Part shown: in pieces, positions 1 to 9,159 of the stretch | Layout: each line of letters starts with the position of its first letter | Position numbering within the stretch: the first letter of the stretch is position 1 | Origin: JAENVU01 sp963801105 | Lineage (GTDB): Bacteria > Actinomycetota > Acidimicrobiia > IMCC26256 > JAENVU01 | DNA length: 64,000 bases | NCBI GenBank assembly: GCA_963801105.1 | Contig: CAWDDH010000003.1 | Coordinates: 1,302,001 to 1,366,000 of the forward strand | Direction: 5' to 3' | Made by a program: the position numbers and the translations under genes | Notes under the pieces: generated by a model | What the model saw: only the letters and a program-made list of their open reading frames with translations | Told to the model about the DNA's origin: nothing | The model's database searches: none

Positions 1-135
1 GACGACGCGACCGGTGCGTTCACGGTGACCCTCAACGAGGACGGCACCCGGCTGCTCCGCGCGTTCCGCAAGACCGACGTGGGCCCGCCGACCCAGGAGC
101 TCCGTCTCGATCCCGAGTCGGGATCGGAGCGCTGA
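1..135 (+). CDS. 3' end of an unidentified gene
   Basis: The first 44 codons of the window are open and end in TGA at 133-135. The visible tail reads as a soluble, charged C-terminus (it contains FTVTLNEDGTRLLRAF and ends DPESGSER). The start lies outside the window and no family is recognisable. It lies 25 bases upstream of the helicase gene on the same strand, but that gene has its own -10 box, so the two need not share a transcript. Confidence 0.55.
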   Translation, partial: DDATGAFTVTLNEDGTRLLRAFRKTDVGPPTQELRLDPESGSER

Positions 136-147
136 CCCGAACACCTG

Positions 148-153
148 TACGAT
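148..153 (+). promoter_or_regulatory. -10 box (TACGAT) that sets the pcrA start
   Basis: TACGAT ends 7 bases before the ATG at 161, the spacing expected when transcription begins at or next to the start codon. It overlaps the upstream in-frame ATG at 152, so that codon cannot be transcribed from this promoter; 161 is therefore preferred. Confidence 0.55.
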
Positions 154-160
154 GCGCTCG

Positions 161-2416
161 ATGAGCGCGGCGGATCTCCTCGAGGGCCTCAACCCCGTCC
201 AGCGCGATGCCGTCACGGCACCCGACGGTCCGGTGCTCGTCGTCGCGGGGGCGGGCTCGGGCAAGACGCGGTTGCTGACCCACCGCGTCGCGTACCTCGT
301 CGCCGACCGTGGCGTCTCGCCGTTCGAGCTGTTGGCGATCACCTTCACCAACAAGGCCGCCGGCGAGATGAAGGAACGCGTCGCGGACCTCGTCGGGCCC
401 GTGGCCCGGAAGATGTGGGTGTCGACGTTCCATTCCGCGTGTGCGCGCATCCTGCGGCGGGACGTCGGACTGCTCGGCTACCGCACGTCGTTCTCGATCT
501 ATGACGAGTCCGACGCGGTACGGCTCGTGGACTACGTGCGTCGGGACCTGAACCTGGATCCGAAGCGGTTCCCGCCCCGCCGGATCCACCACGCGATCTC
601 CGCGCTGAAGAACGAGCTGATCGGGCCCGAGGAGGCCCAGGCCAAGGCGATGACCCAACCCGAGGTGCGGATCGCCGAGGTCTACACCGAGTACCAGCGA
701 CGCCTCCTCGAGGCTTCGGCCGCGGACTTCGACGACCTCCTGCTGCTCGTGGTGCGCCTCTTCCGCGAGCACCCCGACGCGCTCGACCGGTGGCGGCACC
801 GCTTCGGTCACGTCCTCGTCGACGAGTTCCAGGACACCAACATCGCCCAGTGGGAGCTGGTGCGGCTGCTCTCCCGGGAGCACCGCAACGTGATGGTGGT
901 CGGAGACACTGATCAGTCGGTCTACCGCTTCCGGGGGGCGGACCATCGCAACCTGATGCGCTTCGAGGAGGAGTTCCCCGAGGCGTCGATCATCATCCTC
1001 GACCAGAACTACCGCTCGTCGCAGACGATCCTCGACGCGGCCAACGCGGTCATCGCGAACAACGCGTCGCGCCGGCCGAAGCACCTCTGGACCGAGCAGG
1101 TCGGTGGTGAGCTGATCACCCGCTACCACGCGGAGGACGAGCACGACGAGGCCTCGTTCATCGTCGGTGAGATCGATCGGCTGGTGGACGTCGAGCATCT
1201 CCGGTACGGCGACGTCGCGATCTTCTACCGCACCAACGCCCAGAGCCGCGTGATCGAGGAGTCGTTCGTGCGCGCCGGGCTGCCGTACCGGATCGTCGGC
1301 GGGACGAAGTTCTACGACCGGCGCGAGATCAAGGACGCGCTGGCGTACCTGCGCGCGCTCGTGAACCCCGACGACGAGGTCGGCTGGAAGCGCATCGTCA
1401 ACGTTCCCAAGCGTGGCGTCGGCGACACCTCGGTCCGCAAGGTCGAGTCCTACGCCCAGGGTGCCGGGGTCGTCTTCCGCGAGGCGCTGCGCGAGGCGGC
1501 GGCAGCCGGGGTCACCGGTCGGGCGCTCGGCGGCATCAAGGACCTGCTCGAGGTGATGGAGGAGCTCGAGGCGACCGCGGACGAGGTGGGCGTCGCCGGG
1601 GTCGTCGAGGCGATGCTCGACCGCACGGGCTATCTCGCCGAGCTCGAGGCTGACCGCACCATCGAGGCGCAGGGCCGGATCGAGAACCTCGGCGAGCTCG
1701 TCGGCGTGGCGCGCGAGTTCGACGACCAGCTGGGTGGCGGCGACCTGTCCGGGCTGGCCGCGATCGCGGGCGTCGAGGGGGCCGACCCGCCGAGCGGTGT
1801 GGCCCGGGTCCAGGCGTTCCTGGAGGCGGTCTCGCTCGTGACCGACATGGACGAGACTCCCGACCAGGAATCGGTGGTGACGCTCATGACGCTGCACACG
1901 GCGAAGGGACTCGAGTTCCCCGCCGTGTTCCTCACCGGCATGGAGGACGGCATCTTCCCGCACATGCGATCGGTGGGGGACCCCGAGGAGCTCGAGGAGG
2001 AGCGCCGGCTCTGCTACGTCGGCATCACCCGGGCCGAGCAACGGCTCTATCTGACCCACGCGTGGAGCCGGCAGCTCTTCGGCTCCACCGACTACTACCC
2101 ACCGAGCCGGTTCCTCGCCGAGATCCCCGAGGAGCTGGTCCGCGCCCAGGGGCGCGTACCGTCACGCGGGGGGATCGGCGGGCACCGTGACGAGGTCGCG
2201 GCGGCCGCGCTCCGCCAGTCCCGCGAGCCGACCGGTGCCCGCGGCGCGGAGTCGATCGGGCTGCGGATCGGCGACGATGTCGCGCACGAGAAGTTCGGCG
2301 AGGGTGTGATCGTCGAGATTCGCGGCGACGGCGACAAGGCCGAAGCCACTGTGCGCTTCCGCGACGCGGGTGAGAAGACCCTGCTCCTCGCCTGGGCGCC
2401 GCTCGAGAAGCTCTGA
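161..2416 (+). CDS. pcrA: ATP-dependent DNA helicase PcrA/UvrD (SF1A)
   Basis: A 751-residue superfamily 1A helicase of usual PcrA length that unwinds DNA 3'-5' in excision repair and replication restart. The Walker A motif GAGSGKT is at about residues 30-36, motif II is DEFQDTN, the DQSVYRFRGA and QNYRSS motifs follow, and motif VI is seen near YVGITRAEQRLYLTHA. The C-terminus (HEKFGEGVIVEIRGDGDKAE to WAPLEKL) is the Tudor-like domain that in PcrA/UvrD binds RNA polymerase. The start at 161 is chosen over 152 because the -10 box TACGAT at 148-153 covers the earlier ATG. The gene ends 3 bases from a convergent membrane-protein gene. Confidence 0.96.
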   Translation: MSAADLLEGLNPVQRDAVTAPDGPVLVVAGAGSGKTRLLTHRVAYLVADRGVSPFELLAITFTNKAAGEMKERVADLVGPVARKMWVSTFHSACARILRRDVGLLGYRTSFSIYDESDAVRLVDYVRRDLNLDPKRFPPRRIHHAISALKNELIGPEEAQAKAMTQPEVRIAEVYTEYQRRLLEASAADFDDLLLLVVRLFREHPDALDRWRHRFGHVLVDEFQDTNIAQWELVRLLSREHRNVMVVGDTDQSVYRFRGADHRNLMRFEEEFPEASIIILDQNYRSSQTILDAANAVIANNASRRPKHLWTEQVGGELITRYHAEDEHDEASFIVGEIDRLVDVEHLRYGDVAIFYRTNAQSRVIEESFVRAGLPYRIVGGTKFYDRREIKDALAYLRALVNPDDEVGWKRIVNVPKRGVGDTSVRKVESYAQGAGVVFREALREAAAAGVTGRALGGIKDLLEVMEELEATADEVGVAGVVEAMLDRTGYLAELEADRTIEAQGRIENLGELVGVAREFDDQLGGGDLSGLAAIAGVEGADPPSGVARVQAFLEAVSLVTDMDETPDQESVVTLMTLHTAKGLEFPAVFLTGMEDGIFPHMRSVGDPEELEEERRLCYVGITRAEQRLYLTHAWSRQLFGSTDYYPPSRFLAEIPEELVRAQGRVPSRGGIGGHRDEVAAAALRQSREPTGARGAESIGLRIGDDVAHEKFGEGVIVEIRGDGDKAEATVRFRDAGEKTLLLAWAPLEKL

Positions 2417-2419
2417 TTC

Positions 2420-2908
2420 TCAGCCGTCGGGCGGGCCCGCCGGGGGTGGGAGCACCCGCTTCAGCTCCACCATGTAGAGGCCCTTCGTGGCTCCGGTGGC
2501 CTGGACGAAGCTGCGGTAGCGGCTCAGGTGCTCGGTGGTGACGGGCGCGCCGTCGCAGGTGAACGTGTCGAGCGACCCGCGCCAGCGCAGTGTGCACGAC
2601 GCCGGTGCGGGCTGACGTACGAGGAGGGGCACGAGCCGGTGGTGCTCGATCGCGACCCAGAAGCCGTCGTCGCCGCTCAGGCCCGGGAAGTTGACGGGTC
2701 CGCCCTCACGGACCTTCTCCCGGATGTCGGACGCGAGCCCGAACGGCAGTGGCTTGCGGACGTTGGGCACGCCGCCGCCGGAGGTGATGGCGAGAATCGC
2801 GGCGGCGATGATCACGCCGCCGAGGACGATGCCGACCGTGGCCCCGAGCACCAGCCGGAGGTCCGAACGACGCTGCGAGGCGGGGGGCACTCGGGAAGGT
2901 GTACCCAC
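2420..2908 (-). CDS. Single-span membrane protein with possible degenerate Rieske-like fold
   Basis: A 162-residue protein with GTG start. It has a short basic N-terminus, one membrane helix (about residues 19-43, LVLGATVGIVLGGVIIAAAI) and a C-terminal domain predicted outside. That domain contains GFWVAIEHHRLVPLL followed by CTLRW and FTCDG, an arrangement resembling the two cluster-binding loops of Rieske proteins, but the CxH pairs are absent, so it could not hold a 2Fe-2S cluster. Function unknown. It converges on pcrA (3-base gap) and is divergent from the B12-binding gene with 94 bases between starts. Confidence 0.7.
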   Translation of the reverse strand: MGTPSRVPPASQRRSDLRLVLGATVGIVLGGVIIAAAILAITSGGGVPNVRKPLPFGLASDIREKVREGGPVNFPGLSGDDGFWVAIEHHRLVPLLVRQPAPASCTLRWRGSLDTFTCDGAPVTTEHLSRYRSFVQATGATKGLYMVELKRVLPPPAGPPDG

Positions 2909-3002
2909 CTGCGACGGTGGGAGTCCAGCCGGGCGGTAGGCCGGACGCGCCGGAAAGCCCCGTTGGCCGGGCTCCGGACCGGATCGCTACTGTTCTCGCC
3001 GC

Positions 3003-3419
3003 ATGCAGCGCCGCTACCGAGTCGTGATCGCCAAGCCCGGGCTCGACGGGCACGACCGCGGTGCCAAGGTCATCGCCCGCGCGCTGCGTGACGGCGGCTT
3101 CGAGGTCATCTACACCGGGCTGCACCAGACGCCCGAGCAGATCGCCGAGACCGCCCTCCAGGAGGACGCCGACGCGGTCGGCCTCTCGCTCCTGTCCGGC
3201 GCGCACATGACGCTGTTCCCGCGCGTGCTCGAGCTCCTGCGCGAGCGGGGGCTCTCCGACGTGGTCGTGTTCGGTGGCGGGATCATCCCGGACGCGGACA
3301 TCCCGAAGCTCACCGAGATCGGGGTGGCGGCGCTGTTCACCCCCGGGGCCACGCTCGCCTCGATCCACGAATGGCTCGAGGAGACGCTCGACGCCCGGGA
3401 GGCCCAGCCGGCCGGTTGA
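3003..3419 (+). CDS. Cobalamin-binding domain of methylmalonyl-CoA mutase (stand-alone)
   Basis: 138 residues matching only the B12-binding C-terminal domain of methylmalonyl-CoA mutase. The base-off/His-on signature DGHDRG is at about residues 16-21, followed by the nucleotide-loop motifs GLSLLSGAH and FGGGIIP. In split mutases this subunit pairs with a separate catalytic subunit to interconvert methylmalonyl-CoA and succinyl-CoA; no such subunit is in the window. The next genes encode succinyl-CoA synthetase, which would consume the product. A -10 box TACTGT lies at 2988-2993, 9 bases before the ATG, with a possible -35 TTGGCC at 2963. Confidence 0.9.
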   Translation: MQRRYRVVIAKPGLDGHDRGAKVIARALRDGGFEVIYTGLHQTPEQIAETALQEDADAVGLSLLSGAHMTLFPRVLELLRERGLSDVVVFGGGIIPDADIPKLTEIGVAALFTPGATLASIHEWLEETLDAREAQPAG

Positions 3420-3468
3420 AGCACCCCGTTGCGACACCGCAATGGGTGGGTCCGATCCAAGGAGTCCA

Positions 3469-4624
3469 GTGGACCTCTACGAGTACCAAGGCAAGCAGCT
3501 GTTCGCGCGGTACGGGATCCCCGTGTCCGCGGGTGAGGCGGTCACCACGGTGGACGACGCCGTCGCCGCCGCGCGACCGCGTCGGCTACCCGGTGGTGGT
3601 CAAGGCGCAGGTCCAGGTCGGCGGCCGGGGCAAGGCCGGTGGCATCAAGCTCGCCAACGACGCCGACGAGGCCCGTCGCCACGCGACCGACATCATCGGC
3701 ATGGACATCAAGGGCCACACCGTCGAGGTGGTCTGGATCGAGCACGCGAGCGACATCGCCGAGGAGTACTACGCGTCGTTCACGCTCGACCGCTCGGCCA
3801 AGCAGTACCTCGGCATGCTCTCGGCCCAGGGCGGTGTCGAGATCGAGGAGGTCGCGGCGACGAACCCCGAAGCCATCGCCAGGATCCACGTGAACCCGGT
3901 GGAGGGCCTGAGCGAAGCGGCGTGCCGGGCCTGGGTCGAGGCCGCGGCGCTGAATCCGGCGGCGGTGGACGGAGCCGTCGACGTGTTGGGCAAGCTCTAC
4001 ACCGCGTACACCGAAGGCGACGCCGATCTCGTCGAGATCAACCCCCTGATCCTCACCCCGGACGGTCGCGTGCACGCGCTCGACGCCAAGGTGAGCCTCG
4101 ACGACAACTCGGTCTTCCGCCATGCGGACTACGCGGCGTACGACGAGACGCAGGTCCGTGACGCGCGCGAGCAGGCGGCGCACGAGCGGGGGTTGCAGTA
4201 CGTCGGTCTCGACGGCGAGGTCGGGATCATCGCCAACGGCGCCGGGCTCGCGATGAGCACGGTCGACATCGTGAGTCAGGTCGGCGGATCCCCCGCCAAC
4301 TTCCTCGACATCGGTGGGGGTGCGAACGCGGACGTCATGGCGGGCGCACTCGAGGTGATCAACAACGACCCGAAGGTGCGCTCGATCTTCATCAACATCT
4401 TCGGCGGCATCACCAAGGGCGACGAGGTCGCCAACGGGATCGTGCAGGCCCTCGACCGGGTGCAGATCGACGCGCCGATCGTCATCCGCCTCGACGGCAC
4501 GAACGCGGAGGAGGGCCACGCCATCCTGGCGGGCCACCTGTCCGAGACGCTGCAGATCGAACCGACCATGGTCGCCGCCGCGCGTCGCGTCGTCGCGCTC
4601 GCGGGTCAAGAAGGGAAGCGATGA
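3469..4624 (+). CDS. sucC: Succinyl-CoA synthetase beta subunit, frameshifted
   Basis: Beta subunit of the TCA-cycle enzyme that converts succinyl-CoA to succinate with ADP/GDP phosphorylation. It starts at GTG 3469 (VDLYEYQGKQLFARYGIPVS) with AAGGAG 4 bases upstream. The frame is lost at about 3571-3576: codons through AVAAA are in one frame, and RVGYPVVVKAQVQVGGRGKA onward is in the next. One extra base there (coding length 1156 = 3x385+1) restores a 384-residue protein of normal size. The ATP-grasp region, the DIGGGANADVM segment and FINIFGGITKGDEV are intact. The stop overlaps the sucD start by 4 bases (ATGA). A single-base sequencing or assembly insertion is more likely than a true null. 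Confidence 0.9.
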
Positions 4625-5505
4625 GCATCTTCGTGGACGAGACGACGAAGGTCGTCTACCAGGGACTGACCGGGTCACAGGGTCGCTTCTACGGCCTGCT
4701 GAACCGCGATTACGGCACGCAGGTCGTCGCGGGCACGAACCCGAAGAAGGCCGGAACCGACGTGGACGGCATCCCGATCTTCGCCAACGTGGCCGAGGCG
4801 GTCGCCGCGACCGGAGCGACGGCATCGTGCGTGTTCATCCCCGCCCCGGGCGTGCGCGACGCGGTGATGGACGCCGCCACCGGCGGGGTCGAGTTCATCG
4901 TGGTGATCACCGAGGGTGTCCCCGCGCACGACGAGGCGTGGTTCTACAACGCACTCGAGCGCGACCACCCGAACGTGCGCCTGCTCGGGCCCAACTGCCC
5001 CGGCATCATCAGCCCGGGCAAGGCCAACATCGGGATCACCGCGGGCCACATCGCGAAGGCCGGGGGACCGGTCGGGATCGTGAGCCGCTCCGGCACCCTG
5101 ACCTACCAGGCGCTCTACGAGCTCAAGCAGCAGGACATCGGCGTGACCACCTGCGTCGGCATCGGTGGCGACCCGGTCCCGGGCACGAACTTCATCGACT
5201 GTCTGCGCGCCTTCGAGGCCGATCCCGAGACGAAGGCCGTGATGATGATCGGCGAGATCGGGGGGACCGCGGAGGAAGAGGCCGCGGAGTTCATCAAGTC
5301 GTCGATGAGCAAGCCGGTCGTGAGCTACGTGGCCGGCGTGACCGCGCCTCCGGGCAAGAAGATGGGACACGCGGGCGCGATCGTCTCCGGGGGCAAGGGC
5401 ACCGCGGCGGCGAAGATGGATGCCCTGCGTGACGCGGGGGTGAAGGTGGGGCTGAACCCGACCGAGGCCGGCCAGCTGATGACCGAGGTCGTCGCCGCGC
5501 TCTGA
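4621..5505 (+). CDS. sucD: Succinyl-CoA synthetase alpha subunit
   Basis: 294 residues, full length. It has the CoA-binding N-terminal Rossmann domain (TGSQGRFYGLLNRDYG, then VVAGTNPKKAG) and the phospho-histidine site in MGHAGAIVSGGKGTAAAK, with His at about residue 250. It also has the LLGPNCPGIISP and GEIGGTAEEEAAEFI motifs of the ligase family. It forms the heterodimer or heterotetramer with SucC and is translationally coupled to it through the ATGA overlap. Confidence 0.97.
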   Translation: MSIFVDETTKVVYQGLTGSQGRFYGLLNRDYGTQVVAGTNPKKAGTDVDGIPIFANVAEAVAATGATASCVFIPAPGVRDAVMDAATGGVEFIVVITEGVPAHDEAWFYNALERDHPNVRLLGPNCPGIISPGKANIGITAGHIAKAGGPVGIVSRSGTLTYQALYELKQQDIGVTTCVGIGGDPVPGTNFIDCLRAFEADPETKAVMMIGEIGGTAEEEAAEFIKSSMSKPVVSYVAGVTAPPGKKMGHAGAIVSGGKGTAAAKMDALRDAGVKVGLNPTEAGQLMTEVVAAL

Positions 5506-5514
5506 TCGCCGGCT

Positions 5515-5553
5515 CGTCGCCGTTCCGGCGTCACCTGGCCGTCAGCGGCGACG
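5515..5553. terminator. Possible bidirectional hairpin between sucD and a convergent gene
   Basis: cgtcgccg at 5515-5522 pairs with cggcgacg at 5546-5553 around a 23-base loop in the 77-base gap between convergent genes. There is no T-run, so this is only a weak intrinsic-terminator candidate. Confidence 0.25.
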
Positions 5554-5582
5554 GTGAAAGGACCCAGGAAGCGATCGCGTGG

Positions 5583-6014
5583 TCAGGCCAGGCCGCGGGG
5601 GCCGTGGCGCTCGCGGCCGATCATGACGCCGCCGACGAGCAACGCGATCGAGCCGGCGAGCATCGCCCAGAACCCGAGGCCGAACTGGAGGCCGCTCTTG
5701 TCCTGCAGGAAGTAGCCCGCCATGATCAGCGAGGCCAAGAGCCCCAGCAGCAAGTGGAACTGCTCCCATGTGAAGCTGCCCAGCCGGATCGAGAGTGTCG
5801 CGTTGGCGAAGCGCCGCATCGCCACGACCCCTCCGGAGAACAACCCGGCGAACACGGGGTAGAGCGTGATCGGCGACAGGCCGGCGTCCCAAGCCCGCCG
5901 GACGGATTGGGTACCCGTGAAGTTGTAGGTGTAGAAGCCGAAGAACGAGCCGATGATCGTCGCCACCGCCCCGGCCATGATGACGATCTCGGCCCGGGTT
6001 GCCTTGCCCCGCAT
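5583..6014 (-). CDS. Four-helix integral membrane protein, function unknown
   Basis: 143 residues from the ATG at 6014 (MRGKATRAEIVIMAGAVATI). Four hydrophobic segments are visible: about residues 9-27, 45-62, 75-95 and 102-125. The sequence ends in a basic tail (IGRERHGPRGLA). No catalytic motif or named family is recognised. GAGGGG lies about 9 bases upstream of this ATG; the frame stays open upstream but without membrane or codon-bias support. It converges with sucD and is divergent from purN. Confidence 0.7.
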   Translation of the reverse strand: MRGKATRAEIVIMAGAVATIIGSFFGFYTYNFTGTQSVRRAWDAGLSPITLYPVFAGLFSGGVVAMRRFANATLSIRLGSFTWEQFHLLLGLLASLIMAGYFLQDKSGLQFGLGFWAMLAGSIALLVGGVMIGRERHGPRGLA

Positions 6015-6147
6015 GGTCGTCCACCCCTCGTCGGTTCGGGCCCAGTGAAGCACCCCGGCGGGCGGCGCCGCCGGACCGCCCCGGACCGCCCGGGAGGCAG
6101 CGTTTCGAGCAGCGCACCGGAAGGGTTTGCCGTTAGGTTGGCCGACG

Positions 6148-6720
6148 ATGCGGATCGGAGTGCTGGCGTCGGGAACCGGAACCATTCTCTCGGCGTTGCT
6201 CGACGCGGACCTGCCCGTCGTGGTCGTCCTCGCCGACCGTCCGTGCGCCGCCCTCGATCGCGCCGCCGCCGCCGGGATCCCGGCCGAGCTCGTCGCACGG
6301 GACACCTTCGGCCCCGAGTTCGATCGCGTCGCCTACACCCACCGCGTGGTCGACGCGCTGACGCGTCACGACGTCGACCTGGTCGCGATGGCCGGGTTCG
6401 GGACGATCCTCGAGAAGCCGATGCACGACGCCTTCGCCGATCGCATCGTCAACACGCACCCCGCGCTGCTGCCCGCGTTCAAGGGCTGGCACGCGGTCGA
6501 GGCGGCGCTCGCCGCGGGGGTGAAGGTGACCGGGTGCACGGTGCACCTCGCCCGCCTCGACGTGGACGATGGTCCGATCCTCGCCCAGGAGGCGGTTCCG
6601 GTCCTCGCGGAGGACACCGTGGCGTCGCTCCACGAGCGGATCAAGGACGTCGAGCGGCGCCTCTACCCGGCCGTGCTGCGCGAGCTGGTCGCGCAGGAGA
6701 CCATCGAGAAGGAACGCTGA
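6148..6720 (+). CDS. purN: Phosphoribosylglycinamide formyltransferase
   Basis: 190 residues. It transfers formyl from 10-formyl-tetrahydrofolate to GAR, the third step of de novo purine synthesis. Visible motifs are the phosphate loop near MRIGVLASGTGTIL, the catalytic region NTHPALLPAFKGWHA with the Asn/His pair, and the aspartate in DVDDGPILAQEAVPV. The start at 6148 is 8 bases after a -10 box TAGGTT (6134-6139), which implies a nearly leaderless mRNA. The stop overlaps the purH start by one base (TGATG), so the two are co-transcribed. Confidence 0.95.
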   Translation: MRIGVLASGTGTILSALLDADLPVVVVLADRPCAALDRAAAAGIPAELVARDTFGPEFDRVAYTHRVVDALTRHDVDLVAMAGFGTILEKPMHDAFADRIVNTHPALLPAFKGWHAVEAALAAGVKVTGCTVHLARLDVDDGPILAQEAVPVLAEDTVASLHERIKDVERRLYPAVLRELVAQETIEKER

Positions 6721-8249
6721 TGCGCGCCCTGCTGTCCGTGTACGACAAGACCGGCATCGTCGAGCTGGCGACTGCGTTGCACGAGCTCGACGTGGAGATG
6801 GTCTCGAGCGGCGGGACGGCGTCCGCGATCGCCGGTGCCGGCATCCCGGTCGCCGACGTCGCGGAGCTCACCGGGGTGCCGGCCATCCTCGACCACCGGG
6901 TCGTGACGCTCCACCCGCGGATCCACGGAGGTCTGCTCGCGGACCCCGCGAACCCGAAGCACCAGGCGGACATGGCCGAGTACGGCATCGAGCCGTTCGA
7001 GCTGGTCGTTTCGAACCTCTATCCCTTCCTCACCGACCCGTCGATCGAGCTGATCGACATCGGCGGCCCGGCGATGGTGCGGGCGGCGGCCAAGAACCAC
7101 GAGCACGTCGCGGTCGTCACGAGCCCGGCCCAGTACGAGACCGTGCTCGACGAGCTGCGCGAGCACGGTCGGATCACCGAGACGACACGACGCACCTTCG
7201 CGCTCGAGGCCTTCGCGCGCACCGCCGCCTACGACGCCGCCATCGTGGAGTGGCTGCAGGAGGGCGAGGACCTCCCGCAGCACCTCGTGCTGCCCCTGAG
7301 CCGGACCGAGGACATCCTGCGCTACGGCGAGAATCCGCACCAGCGCGGTGCGCGCTACCGCAAGGTCGGCGCCACGAGCTGGTGGGACGGGCTGGTCCAG
7401 CACAGCGGCCTCGCGCTGAGCTACCTCAACCTCTACGACGCCGAAGCCGCGTGGAAGCTCGCGCACGACCTCCTTCCCCTGGGTGCGGATGGCACGTCGA
7501 CGGGCGACCGCGCGGTGTGCGCCATCATCAAGCACGCCAATCCGTGCGGGGTCGCGGTGGCCGACTCCCTGCCGACCGCGTACCGGCGCGCGCTCGAGTG
7601 CGACGAGCGCTCCGCCTTCGGGGGCATCGTCGCCTTCAACCGCTCGATCGACGACCCGACCGCCGAGGCGATGGCCGCCGGGCCGCAGGCGGACGTCGTC
7701 ATCGCGCCCGGATACACCGACGGCGCGATCGACATCCTGCGGGGCAAGCGCAAGAACACCCGGTTGCTGGAGGCGCCGGCACCGAGCGACGAGGCGCGGG
7801 AGTACCGCCAGATCAGCGGCGGGTTCCTGGTCCAGGACGCCGCCCACTTCGCGGCGTCGCGTGACGACTGGCGCGTGGTGACCCGAGTGGCGCCCACGCC
7901 CGAGCAGTGGGCCGACGCGGAGCTCGCGTGGCGGGTCTGCGGGCACGTGAAGTCGAACGCGATCGTCCTCGTGAAGCACGGTCAGGCGGTCGGCATCGGG
8001 GCGGGTCAGCAGAACCGGGTCGAGGCGGGTGAGATCGCGGCGAAGAAGGCGGCGGGGAAGGCGGCCGGGGGCGCGTGCGCGTCGGATGCCTTCTATCCGT
8101 TCCCCGACGGCGTCGAGGCCGCCGCCGCGGCCGGGGTCGCGGTGGTCGTCCAGCCGGGTGGATCGGTCGGTGACGACAAGGTCATCGCCCGCGCCGACGA
8201 GCTCGGCCTCGCGATGATCTTCACCGGCGAACGCCACTTCCTGCATTGA
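6720..8249 (+). CDS. purH: Bifunctional AICAR transformylase/IMP cyclohydrolase
   Basis: 509 residues, the usual size. The N-terminal MGS-like IMP cyclohydrolase domain (about 1-140) begins MRALLSVYDKTGIVELA and has DIGGPAMVRAAAKNH. The AICAR transformylase domain follows, with KHANPCG providing the Lys-His of the active site, SAFGGIVAFNR and KSNAIVLVKHGQAVGIGAGQ. It catalyses the last two steps to IMP and uses the same 10-formyl-THF that the downstream FolD makes. The ATG at 6720 is taken because purN ends in the overlapping TGA; the frame is open far upstream but not coding there. Confidence 0.96.
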   Translation: MRALLSVYDKTGIVELATALHELDVEMVSSGGTASAIAGAGIPVADVAELTGVPAILDHRVVTLHPRIHGGLLADPANPKHQADMAEYGIEPFELVVSNLYPFLTDPSIELIDIGGPAMVRAAAKNHEHVAVVTSPAQYETVLDELREHGRITETTRRTFALEAFARTAAYDAAIVEWLQEGEDLPQHLVLPLSRTEDILRYGENPHQRGARYRKVGATSWWDGLVQHSGLALSYLNLYDAEAAWKLAHDLLPLGADGTSTGDRAVCAIIKHANPCGVAVADSLPTAYRRALECDERSAFGGIVAFNRSIDDPTAEAMAAGPQADVVIAPGYTDGAIDILRGKRKNTRLLEAPAPSDEAREYRQISGGFLVQDAAHFAASRDDWRVVTRVAPTPEQWADAELAWRVCGHVKSNAIVLVKHGQAVGIGAGQQNRVEAGEIAAKKAAGKAAGGACASDAFYPFPDGVEAAAAAGVAVVVQPGGSVGDDKVIARADELGLAMIFTGERHFLH

Positions 8250-8283
8250 GAGGGATTCGGGAGCGCATGGCACGAAGCGAGGG

Positions 8284-9159
8284 GTGTCGATCGTGAGCGC
8301 GGTGATGATGCCGGGCGGACCCGTCGCCGACGCCGTCTTCGCGGACCTCGCGCCACGGATCGAGAAGCTGGCGGAGCAGGGTCACGTCGCGGGGCTGGCG
8401 ACGCTGCTCGTCGGCGAGGACGACGCGAGCGCGCGGTACGTCGCGAGCAAGCACAAGATGGCCGCGGACCTCGGGTGCCACTCGGTCGACGTCCACCTCG
8501 GTGTTGATGCCACCCAGGCCGACGTGCTCGAGGCGATCGCCGTGCTCAACGCCGACGACGCGGTCGATGCGGTGCTCTTCCAGTACCCCCCGCCGTCGCA
8601 CATCGACTTCGATGCCGCGCTGATGACGCTCGATCCCGACAAGGACGTCGACGGCCTGCACCCGCTCAATCTGGGCCGCCTGGCGCTGTCGATGCCCGGG
8701 CCGGTCCCGTGCACGCCGGCCGGCATCGAGACGCTCCTGGCCCACTACGAGATCCCGGTCGCGGGACGGGACGTCTGCATCCTGGGTCGGGGCGCGACCC
8801 TGGGCCGTCCGCTCGCCCTGCTGCTCTCCCAGAAGCGCCCGACCGCGAACGCGGCGGTCACCGTGGTGCACACCGGCGTCCCCGACTGGCCGCGGTACAC
8901 CCGGCGCGCCGAGATCGTGATCGCCGCCGCGGGCGTGCCCGGCATCCTCCAGCCCGAGCACCTCACGCCCGGATGCGTCGTGGTCGGCGGCGGAGTGCGC
9001 TACGAGGGGCGCACGCTGCTGCCCGATGTCGACGTCGCGTGCGAGGAGGTCGCCGGCTGGATCACGCCACGGGTGGGTGGCGTCGGGCCGACCACGATCG
9101 CCATGCTGTTCCGCAACCTCGTCGAGCTCGCCGAGCGGAACGCCGGAGTGAGCCCATGA
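8284..9159 (+). CDS. folD: Methylenetetrahydrofolate dehydrogenase/cyclohydrolase
   Basis: 291 residues, GTG start. It interconverts 5,10-methylene-THF and 10-formyl-THF, supplying PurN and PurH directly upstream. The catalytic Lys is in YVASKHKMAADLG; DKDVDGLHPLNLG, PCTPAG and the terminal GGVGPTTIAMLFRN are family signatures. The Rossmann motif is ILGRGATLGRPLALLL, a slightly changed version of GRSxxVGxP. It overlaps the next small gene by 4 bases. Confidence 0.94.
   Translation: MSIVSAVMMPGGPVADAVFADLAPRIEKLAEQGHVAGLATLLVGEDDASARYVASKHKMAADLGCHSVDVHLGVDATQADVLEAIAVLNADDAVDAVLFQYPPPSHIDFDAALMTLDPDKDVDGLHPLNLGRLALSMPGPVPCTPAGIETLLAHYEIPVAGRDVCILGRGATLGRPLALLLSQKRPTANAAVTVVHTGVPDWPRYTRRAEIVIAAAGVPGILQPEHLTPGCVVVGGGVRYEGRTLLPDVDVACEEVAGWITPRVGGVGPTTIAMLFRNLVELAERNAGVSP

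Noticed and set aside
32..2059. A 675-codon minus-strand frame opposite pcrA
   Set aside because: Composition is Arg/Val/His-rich shadow coding with no motif, while the plus strand has the full helicase motif set.
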